Origin: Thalassia testudinum
Lineage: Eukaryota > Streptophyta > Magnoliopsida > Alismatales > Hydrocharitaceae
Length of the DNA: 64,000 nt
NCBI GenBank assembly: GCA_037157565.1
Contig: JAZHRO010000055.1
Coordinates: forward strand, 39,401,001-39,465,000
Direction: 5' to 3'
Both the position numbers and the translations under genes were made by a program. Below are positions 13,668 through 22,920 of this stretch, piece after piece (position 1 is the first letter of the stretch; each line of letters begins with the position of its first letter). A model generated the notes under the pieces. The model ran no database searches and was not told where the DNA came from. It saw nothing but the letters and a program-made list of their open reading frames with translations.

Positions 13668-13787
13668 CTCAAGCTGCGAGAAATAGGGAAAAAATTCAAA
13701 GAGCTCCCATCCACCAAAATGGAGGGTCTCAAGCTGCGAGAAACAGGGAAAAAATTCAAAGAGCTCCCATCCACCAAAATAGAGGAG
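13668..13787 (-). repeat. 60-bp in-frame tandem duplication inside LINE-B reverse transcriptase
   Basis: Two adjacent 60-base units each begin CTCAAGCTGCGAGAAA on the plus strand, with only a few differences. Translated on the minus strand they give two copies of a segment containing SILVDGSSLNFFP. LINE-A has a single copy at the equivalent place (about 4360). Confidence 0.93.
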
Positions 13788-14240
13788 CCATCATGCTGCA
13801 CGAAGGCTTTGATAAGAGAAATATTGCCAGAAGAGAAACCAAAGTAGTGGAGAACCTTGAAAAGAACACTCCATTCAACGAGGTCAAAAGCTTTTTCCAG
13901 ATCGAGCTGGACAATAACATTGGAGTCAAAAGATTTACGATCAATATGTTTAGAAAGCTCAAAAGTAGAAGCAATGTGATCGTAGATAGGTCTACCTGTG
14001 ATGAAACCAATTTGCTCAGGGGAGATGATTTTAGGAAGGAGGAGGTAGAGGCGATTGGCCAAAATCAAGGATGGACCACTGAGGCAGAGGCAATAGAAAG
14101 AAGCATGGGGGCATGGTCAGAGTTGTGGTGGGAGAGATAACAGCCAGTAGGGACAAGAGCCATCACAAAATGATTGAGAAGGATACGATCTAACTTCTGA
14201 TAGATCTTAAAGTGACCCTGTCTACCATTACACCAAGACA

Positions 14241-14243
14241 TTT
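14241..14243. repeat. CACTA-1 target-site duplication TTT, left
   Basis: TTT precedes the CACTA terminus and recurs at 20236-20238. Removing one copy and the element restores the LINE sequence in register with LINE-A. Confidence 0.8.
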
Positions 14244-14479
14244 CACTACTAAAAAAGGTGTAATTTGCAACAGTTTTAAGGCGACAATTTTAAAATCGTT
14301 GCCAATGCTCCTTATTGACGATAATTTTTTTCAGAATCATTACCAATAGGTTCTTTAGGACGCCAACAACCTAAAAACTATCTTTAATATTAGCTATAGT
14401 TCTTTAAACCGTCTCTAAAAATATATTAAAGTCGATCATTTTAGAGCCGTCTGCAAACAATGAAAAAGTAGTGGGCTTA

Positions 14480-15345
14480 AAATCCCTTGCTTATGCGCCC
14501 TTCCTCTCGCCCTCGAAATGCAAGGCCCTTCTTCAACCTCTCTTTAACCTCATCTCCAACTTCCACCGTCGTCCCTTCACCACCCCACCCCCATCCCCCG
14601 TCAGACCCCCTCTGCCCCTCTCACCCAACCCGTCACCAGAGCCCTAACAAGGCACTGCCACCGTCCACCCGCTCCCCCACTCCCCTAGCGGTGGTGACTC
14701 CCACCACCACCACCCCTCCTCCAACCCGACTACCTCCTCGCCATCTGCATCACCGTCGTCGTCTGCCTTCACGAGCATGTCCCCTTCTCCACCATCGACT
14801 TCATCGCCCTTCTCCGCAAGGTTGACGGTGACCACGATCCACCACTCCCACCGAGAGGGATGCCCTCCAACTTCCACCATTGCCCCTTCACCCCCATCCC
14901 TCCTCAGACCCCCCTCCTCCACTCCTCCCACCAACCCCCTCACCAGAGCCTTAACAGGGCCACCACCACCTTCCACCCCCCTACGCTCCTAACGGCGACT
15001 CCTCCTCCCACCACCACCCCTCCTCCTAGTTGACTACCTCATCGCCATCCGCATCACCTTCCTCGAGTACATCCCCTTCTCCACCATCGACTCTGTCGCC
15101 CTCCTCTGTAAGCTCAAGGGTGACCACTCCTCTACCACCCTCATTGAGTGGGCTGCCCTTGTCGAGCTCGACGGCAAGGACGACCCGTCTTCTCCATCGA
15201 GCTTGCCCTCTACTGCATCGCCAATCCTCCAAGGGAAAGGGGAGCACCCATCTCATCTACAATGGATTCAACTTGCATTCCTCCAGGTTCATCCAATAGT
15301 ACCTCACGATCCTCCAAGGTTTGCATCTCCAATAAGGTGTCCTAG
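14480..15345 (+). pseudogene. Captured GC-rich gene segment in CACTA-1, internally duplicated, unidentified
   Basis: This block is much richer in C and G than its surroundings and reads as former coding DNA on the plus strand. A segment at about 14728-14835 (DYLLAICITVVV, then FSTIDFIALLRKVDGD) reappears at about 15032-15128 (DYLIAIRITFLEY, then FSTIDSVALLCKLKGD). The flanking CT-rich bases repeat with the same offset, so a unit of about 305-311 bp was tandemly duplicated. After the second copy the sequence continues TLIEWAALVELDGKDD and then shifts frame into VFSIELALYCIANPPRERG. Stops and shifts make it a pseudogene. I do not recognise the parent gene. Confidence 0.6.
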
Positions 15346-17299
15346 TTGAAATTGTTATCTTGTAGCCTTGAGATGTTTTCCGTCATCTCGTTGCTCTCTT
15401 GCATGAGTTCTTATTTGAACATGTGGGGTGCATCTGCAACTGCATCACTAATTTCTAATCACTTTGCAATTTGTTGAAAAAACTTTTGCAAATTAAAAAG
15501 TCGTGGATGGACCTTATTTTTTGCATAACTTGGTTATCTAGCTTAACTTTTATGTGCAAGTTAATATATTCATGTTGTTTGAATTAGTTGTCTGGTTTGA
15601 ACAATTAATGTGATAATGACGATACCAATGTGCCTTTCCTTTATCTTTCCATAAAGAATCTTTAAAAAAAAAAATCCTTAAAGAAGCAGAAGTTGCTATA
15701 TCTTATCAAATAGATATAGACAGTCTAAAGCCCAAAAATATGCAATGTAGCCTATGTGAACCCTTACATTTCAATCTTTTCTCATCCATCCCAGTAAAAA
15801 TTGAAGCTAAAAATAATGTAAGCAAACAGTCTAAAGGAAATCTCATGGAAATTAAATTATGATATTAGGAAATGTAGATGAAAAGAAATAGTATCTGATA
15901 ATTAAGTCAAGTCCTACAATGTAAAGTTAGATATCAATCTTGCTACTTAAACCATTTAATGCTACTGCCAATCTCTTTGATTGATGCTGATTAGGATGCC
16001 TTTTTGGTTATGTATTGATTGCAAATCTTGAATGTTGTGTATTACACACTTAATATGTGTATGTATCAGTATACATCTCAATTCTATGGTATATGTATTA
16101 GTGTGTATTTGTGAGCAATGCATATACATATTTTCAGTTGAATTTGTTAAGGTTAGAATAGTAAAGAATACTCCATAAGTTTTTATATTGATGATTCATG
16201 CATCCCTTTCTATTGGTAACAAAATTTAGTGGATATTCACAATATGGATATAGGATAAGGAATCATGTCATTATTTCAAGTGAGAAATGGTAGTCAAGCT
16301 ACATATAAAAGTAACCACCATAGTGAATCATTGTCCTTGCTTTTGAGTTGAAAAGAATAACTTTTGTGGACAATGGCATTTATTTCTTTTTGTATCATTC
16401 ACATTCATCTTGCTTTAGGTTTCATCAATATTTTAAAATATTTAAAATTGAAAATAGCATTCTTGTTTTCTTTTAATTTGTTTAATTTTATAGTGACATT
16501 AAAAAGTGACTTTTTCCAAAAACATTCGAATATACTTCAGAATGTTGTAATTAGTCTCCATTACCCTAAAAAAAATGTCTTTGTTGCAAATAAACACAAT
16601 CATTAACTTCTCTTAAAAAAGAAAAATTGGGATTTTGGTGGCCAGTTGGTGGTGTACGAAGGTGGTAGATTGTAGATGTAGATCGGAGGACAAGGGGTTG
16701 GGGATGGTGTGGCGGTGGGCTTAGTATGCAAGGAATGGAAGGATGGCAAGGGAGGGGAGGGCAGTGGATTTGGTACACAGTCGATGATGAACTGCATGTG
16801 TTTCGTATTATCACTGAATAATAATATCCAAAAAGTTCTTTTCATAGTTGGCTTTGTCATTATCAAACTTTCCAGATTTTCTTATTGCTTAGAGCCATGT
16901 CTTGAGTGGTGGTCTCTAGTATATAAAGGGCCATCTACTTGGTATCATATTAGGATGAATGAATGGAGGGTACAATGATTAGCACACTTCTCCAATTGAG
17001 TAGGGTAGCATTCTTAACGTGGGGAACTCTTCCCTGGAATTTCGAAAATTAAGTATGAGGTAGTGAATTTTCTTTTGCAATTTGTTATTTTTTCTCCCTA
17101 TTGGGTCATTCTGTATTTGTGTGATTTTGTTGACATTGTAAATGTAGTTTATTCCAATCCTATTGTCCAACATTTCTACAGAAAGTGTCTTGTCTAGGGT
17201 AAAGTTCATTGAGAAACTTAGAATAGGGGTTGACTCCAGATTTGATTGATGTAAGATTCTAGTATTTGTGATTTTTCCCTTGTTTCCCTAAGTTTGCCA

Positions 17300-19445
17300 A
17301 TACCTCTTTTGCAGGCTGCATTTTTTCGAGCTGCTGTTGACTGGAAGAAGAAGCTTGGATTTAATAGTAGAACATCAATTGCTTCTTAACATACATAAAG
17401 ATCCCTTTATTACTAGCATTGTTTGAGTGTTTCTAGAAATTTGTGGAACTTATAATGAAAGATAAACTGATGATTGCCTCTTATAAGGCATATTGCATCA
17501 TATTTCTCACTAATATTACATCATATTACTGGTGGTGGGTCTTTTGTTGTGAACCTTAAGTTTGGTCTTTTGCAATTGCAATAGGTGGTGGCATCCATGG
17601 ATTTGTCAGGTATTGCAAAGCATTAGTGCTTGGTATCTACTCAAGCTCACAGACGAGATAATAAGTGATCTTTTCAAAACAACTATTGATTCTCATCCCA
17701 AAGTTGCTCCTGGCGGAAAGATATGGCAAGTACTTAGTTGTTTTTCTCCTAATCAGGAAGCTTTCATTTCTAACTTGTTATTTCACTTTCATTTCTTTCT
17801 ATGAACTAAACAAATAGATGAAGTTGAATTGTGTAAATTATCTTTTTGGATTAATAGATAGATAGATAAAAGTTCTTGAGTCTATTGTATTTAATTTCTA
17901 TTGAAACTTGTGCAATGGTTTTTACATGAACAAGAGAATTGGGTTGATCATGATTTCAGTGGGTTTTTGCTGCATGTTGGAATTATGTTATGCATAAGGG
18001 GTATTGGGAGTTAATTGATGGCTTGTTGTTGGATTTGAAGTGAACCCGAAAAGGGAATTCTCATGAGGTTTATTAAATTTTATTCTTATGGATAGAAAGG
18101 CATATCTTTTAATCTTGGAATCCTTCTCTTCCATGCTTATGTTTAGCTAAGAGTTTGGGATCTATGCTTGAATAGCTATTTTCTTAACTCCTTGGACAAG
18201 TTATGGGGAATGTGAGGCATCATATTACTTAGCCCACGCTCATAGTTTGGAATCTTTGGCTGACATTGAGATGTCTCAACCAAGGCCTTGAATAAATCCT
18301 AATGTGCAACAAGTGTAGGTTTTTCATATTGAATACAGGCTTTAACCTATATGCTTTTGTGGCTATATCATATTTTCGTGGGGTGTACCCACTTTTTTGT
18401 TTAATATAATATTGGGGCAGTGACTGTATATAGCTTGTGGGGTGTGCCCACTTTATATTGTATTGTATTGCAAGTGATTTCTATTTGCAGGAACAGATTT
18501 GGGAAAACCACAATAAAACAGGGGAAATTATATCCAATTTTCAACAGAATTTTACTCGTAAGAAGATGGATGATCTCAACTCTGATTTTAATATATATAG
18601 GAGAGTGATCTAACATAAACTATCATAGCCATTGATTAGTGAGAAATCTAATCTCAGCCATTTATCCATGAGAAATATATTAAATTCTACCATATGATTA
18701 TGGTCACCAGAAGCTTTAGATCATTGATTTATAAATGTTGCAAATGATGACATTTGGCTTGTGGTTTGTTGGAAATCCACATGCATGGTGGCCATGGGTT
18801 TAGAATGGGTGAAGCTTAGAATTAATGGCCATGGAAATAACTTTTATCATTCCTAAGTAATCTACGCTAATTCATCCTACAATAAAAGCCTTGTTTAGTT
18901 ATGAAAATCATTTTCTTCTTGATAATATATGGTTCTTACCTACATCCTTTTGTTACATTTTTAGAGTCCCAATTCTCATCAGGAGGCATGCCAATTTGTT
19001 ATGGCGGACATTACAACTCAACTATGCCTCCGAATTGTTCAATTGGTCCCAAGGGCTTCCCTCAGAAGCTCTTGAGTTGGAGAAAAAGGTGAGATTTGCA
19101 GCCATTATAGTTGCATTCTATGTGGTCTTTCATTAAATCATCCAGATAGAACCATAGAGTTATTTTTGTCTTTGAGCATTCAGAGATCGCCCAGGATTGT
19201 ATAGATTATGTTGTGCTGTTGAGTATCATAACTTATTTGTTTATCATATTACATTATATAAGAGTTGTGTAACTTTAGGATTTTTTTGATTACATGTTTC
19301 ATCTCTATGTGATGTCTGATGTCCCAGTCCCCAAGGTATTGCCTCCATTTGCAACTATTAGGGAAACCATAGCTAACTTAAAGTTATGCGGTGGCATAAA
19401 AAGTGTACAAAGGTATCCTAGGATTTCTCCATATGGGGAGATAAA
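17300..19445 (+). other. CACTA-1 interior with scattered exon-like pieces, unidentified
   Basis: The DNA is AT-rich and intron-like, with short plus-strand stretches that look like exons: about 17312-17389 (AAFFRAAVDWKKKLGF), about 17575-17730 (GGGIHGFVRYCKALVLGIYS, then after a frameshift LTDEIISDLFKTTIDSHPK), about 18968-19090 (RRHANLLWRTLQLNYASEL, following a pyrimidine-rich TTTTTAG) and about 19318-19440 (VPKVLPPFATIRETIANLK). They may be exons of one captured host gene with its introns. I cannot name it, and the 18968-19090 piece is open in two frames. Confidence 0.35.
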
Positions 19446-19859
19446 GATGTGTGCCTTGAAGGCACATGTCTTAACAGTTAGCATTTCTTAGTTTCTTTGG
19501 TAACGATAGGCAATTGAGGATTCTTTTAGAACTTCAGATAGAATTATGAGGTTTCAATTAGGTTCATCTCACGAGAGATCCTCTCCCACTATTTAAGTAT
19601 CCTTTCTTCTCTCCTTTCCTAGCGTGACATTACGTTTTCCTACTACTCATCTATGTCAAATTATCAATTTTGAAGAGTAGAAGAAACTCTTTTAATTTGT
19701 TGACCATGTAATGATATCTGGGTTGAAAGTTCATCTTTATCATGATCAATAATTTTGAAATCCCAAAATTACAATACCATCTAATTATTTTTTTAAAATA
19801 TCTTTATATCTACACTGACAGTTTTGTTGATAGATGGATCTGTCGTTGTAGGTGTAGAT

Positions 19860-20225
19860 TGTTATTGTGAAAACTTTTCTTTAGCGACGGTTATGTAATA
19901 ACAGTTGTCAAAAGGTTTTAGCGACGGTTTATAAACTGTTGCAAAAAGTTAAATAATGACTTTGAATTTTTTTTGCAATCTTTTAATGACAGTTAGGGAA
20001 CCGTTGCCAATTATTTTTAGCGGCAGTTCTTACAAAACTGTCATTAAACGTTTTTTGTGATGGTTAAAAACCATCGGAAAAAGATCAATTGTTACGTGGT
20101 GAGGAAATGGACTATTAATGATGGTTATGTCTGAACACCGTCACCAAAAAAGTTATTGCGATGCTTTTTGGCAAAGATTTTTACGGTATTGGAGACGGTT
20201 TATAACCATCACCAAAAACCTATCT
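19860..20225. repeat. CACTA-1 right subterminal repeat array
   Basis: Degenerate copies of GCGACGGTTTATAAACYGT-type units occur in direct and inverted orientation about every 40-60 bases (for example near 19883, 19919, 19990, 20020, 20055, 20120 and 20190). This is the arrangement typical of CACTA ends. Confidence 0.8.
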
Positions 20226-20235
20226 TCTTGTTGTG

Positions 20236-20238
20236 TTT
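20236..20238. repeat. CACTA-1 target-site duplication TTT, right
   Basis: Matches 14241-14243. Confidence 0.8.
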
Positions 20239-20762
20239 GATTACCTCCTAGAGGTAAATCAATGAGAGCAGCATTGTCAATGAAGCGCTGAAAAGGAAGG
20301 GTTTGGGAGGAGGAGAAAGGACGACCACCTCTCTTCTCAAAAGTAGAGAGAATGGAATTAAAGCCCCCTCCAACAATCCAAGGAGGGGGGGAATGTGGAC
20401 TTAATCATAGAAAGATGATTCCAGAGGTTGAGCCTAGTGTCAGGGTCATAGGAGGCATAAATAGTAGAGATAGTGTAGACATGACCTAAGTACTTGCACT
20501 CAATTGTTAAGGCTTTCAAGTAGGAGAATAAGGAGGAAATGGATACTGGGTCTTTCTAAAGGCACCAAATATTAGGACACTCAGGGGGAGATAAAGCATG
20601 ATCAAAACGAATAGCCTGTAAAGTGCGATCAATGTCCGAGGAGGTAGCAAAAGGCTCCAACAAAAAGATGAGTTGAAGGCGGCAAGAGGAAATCATAGAA
20701 TTTAAGCAGTTTAAAGTGGGGGTATTGATAATACCCCTACAATTCCAAAGAAGACAATTCAT
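20239..20762 (-). pseudogene. LINE-B ORF2, endonuclease N-terminal part
   Basis: This is the 5' piece of LINE-B ORF2, cut from the rest by CACTA-1. It starts at the ATG at 20762 with MNCLLWNCRGI and continues with FLLEPFATSSDID, the first part of the apurinic-type endonuclease. Open reading stops at 20556, after which the frame is lost. The ATG overlaps the ORF1 stop (ATGA), as in LINE-A. Confidence 0.85.
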
Positions 20763-22640
20763 TGAGAAATGGAGCGGGTTTGGGATTTCGACCGACTCGT
20801 AGTAATCCTAGTCGAACCCTTCGAGGAATGACCCCCACGGACTCCTTAAAGCCTAGACAGAGAGTGTGCCACATGTGCTAAATCAAGATGGGTAATCGAC
20901 ATAGAGACAAGAGGGTTGGAAGAATCAAGAGATCTCGCTTTAGAAGTAGAAAATTCACTGTAACCATCATAGCTCACTTCCTTTGTCCCGCCCTCCTGAG
21001 AAATTTTTGAGATAAGGGGAGGATGAAGGTCAGGGGGAGGAGTGGGCCAATGAAGATAAATGCCGCAAGAAAGCTCGCCATTAAGGTTATTCCCAATAAG
21101 AAGATTGCCATCAAACTTAGAAATATTTGCTTTGACCGAAAAAGCACCCTGAGAATAATTATCGTTGCCATCAGAATAATCAACTAAATAAAGATTTTTA
21201 AAAAACTTGAAGTCACTGAGAAAGGAAGGAGAAGAATCGCGTGTACGGCAAGCAACATGAGAAAAATCCTTCCTGACCCAAATTTGATGAGAGGAATTCG
21301 CCGAAGCAATAAGAAAATCAATCGAGGTGCAAACGTTCCCAGTAGAAGGTAAATCAGAAGCGATAAGAGATTTATCACAAGCATCATCGGCAAGCTTACT
21401 ATCATTAGCCACAGGGGTAGAGTTCACTAGAGCAAGGAACATTGAGACCTAGGGATGATCCTTCAGGACTTGGTTCCTCAGACTGGGAAGGTGCTTGATG
21501 GAGCGATGGTGGCGATGCCAACGGAGCTTGAAAGTCTTTGGGACCTTATCCAGCGGAGAAGAATAGGGATGAGGAGGATGAGAGCCCCCAAGAGAAGGAG
21601 GGGAGTTAATACAGGACGGGGAGCCAAAACCCTTGCCCAGGTCATCCGCTAGTGGCTAAGTCAGAATAGTGGGAGGTTGAAGGGGGGTTAGCACCACTGA
21701 GGGAAGCAGAGGCACCACCTCCTCATCAGGTAGTCGAGCCACCGTGCCAGCATCGGAGAAGCCATTTCCAGAAGCTTGCCACCTAGCATCCTGAAAAGGA
21801 GCATCAGAAGCATTAGATTCCAAACCCCCTTCAACAGGGGGATTTTCAAACAAGTTATGAGCCGAGCAACACAGCAGAGTATGACCAAACAAGGAACATC
21901 GGGAGTAGAAGAGAGGAAGTCTCTCAGAAACTACCCGTTGCTTAATCTTGATAGAACCATTCATGATGAAAACAAAATCTGGTTCAGATGAAAGCATATC
22001 GAGCTCAACACACACGCAGGTAACTCGGACGAAAACCACGAAGGGTGCGCAGATCAACAAAAATAGGATGACCAATTTGATACGCAAGAGAGAGTAGAGC
22101 ATTTGGATGGAGAAGGTGAAGCTTCAATCCAGGGAAGTCGACCCACACCGGGGCAGGAGGACACCGGGGAGTCAATGCGAAAGGCAGGAGTCCATTTGAT
22201 GAACCGAACCCAAACATGCTCCAAAACCACCAAATCTATCGAAAAACCTTACAAAAATCAAGATACAAGGGACAGTGAATCAGCCAATGGCGAAGATCGA
22301 GAGAAATAATCGAAAAGGGGGAAGAAACATGAAGTCGATTAGTGAGAAAGCGACGCATGGCCTGAAAGGAAGCCAATTAGAGAGAGTAGAGCATTTGGGC
22401 CCCAAGCGTGGGCGACCACCATAGAAGACAAGTCCAAACTCAGATTAGTGACCTCCACAGGGAAAGAGGTGCAGGAAACACCTTAAGAAGGATCGGCTTG
22501 CACATAGGAAGAGAGAGCTCCTCGAAGTGCTTCTCTGAAGGAAGGGCGTGACCAGAGATGACTGAAGTGAAGGAAGGCTTCAGAGGGGGGTCTAGATCAA
22601 AGCCCAAAGGAGAAGGAAAGGAAAGCACCTCAGCTGCCAT
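20759..22640 (-). pseudogene. LINE-B ORF1: nucleic-acid-binding gag-like protein (broken)
   Basis: The likely start is the ATG at 22640 (MAAEVLSFPSPLGFDLD); the end is the TGA at 20759-20761. The span is not a multiple of three, so at least one net frameshift exists. Near 21900 the zinc-knuckle region reads SERLPLFYSRCSLFGH; the first cysteine of the LINE-A version (LFCSRC) is tyrosine here, which would damage the knuckle. An open stretch at 20846-21442 (198 codons) forms the hydrophilic C-terminal half. Confidence 0.8.
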
Positions 22641-22915
22641 TGCAAGCAAGTGAACCCACAAAGCTTGAAGGGACGAGAACTGCGAACAAGCACCAAAAGC
22701 ACAAAACCAAAAGGGGTAGGATCGAAGCAAACCACACGACAAACGAAGGAAAAACCAACAAAAAATGTAGATAACATCAACCAAAAGTAAGGAAAAGCAA
22801 GCAAAGAGAAAGAAACAAAAAACCCCATTGCGAGACCCAAGAGGATCTGCAAGGTGAAGGCCAATCGGCCTCCCCCTAAAGGGTAGGAGGAAGGAAGGAA
22901 GGAGATCACCAGAGT

Positions 22916-22920
22916 AAGGA
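22916..22920. repeat. Solo-LTR target-site duplication AAGGA, left
   Basis: AAGGA immediately precedes the TG of the LTR and recurs at 25601-25605. Confidence 0.88.

Larger units (their letters stand above)
11574..14243 (-). pseudogene. LINE-B ORF2, reverse transcriptase and 3' part
   Basis: This is the 3' half of ORF2. An open stretch of 296 codons (13178-14068) holds most of the reverse transcriptase: EQIGFITGRPIYDH, then VIVQLDLEKAFD, RQGDPISPFLF, and the catalytic YADD at 13517-13528. Inside it a 60-bp unit is duplicated in frame (13668-13727 and 13728-13787), adding 20 residues just before the RQGDP motif. Downstream of the catalytic site the frame is broken; the zinc-binding and RNase H-like 3' part follows, and the final stop is at 11574-11576. 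Upstream of about 14068 the sequence jumps to the endonuclease region, so the domain between is lost. The insertion at 14244 splits the gene. Confidence 0.88.
14244..20235. mobile_element. CACTA-1: non-autonomous CACTA (En/Spm) transposon inside LINE-B
   Basis: The left end is CACTACTAAAAAAGGT. The right end, read on the other strand, is CACAACAAGAAGATAGGT; both match the plant CACTA terminal repeat. A 3-bp TSD (TTT) flanks it, as this superfamily requires. Both ends carry many degenerate copies of a GCGACGGTTT unit, often as inverted pairs (14262-14420 and 19870-20220). These subterminal repeats are where TNPA-type proteins bind in known CACTA elements. No TNPD-like transposase is visible in the 6-kb interior, which instead has a CT-rich captured segment (14480-15345) and several exon-like pieces. 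It is therefore probably a Pack-CACTA element mobilised in trans. Confidence 0.9.
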
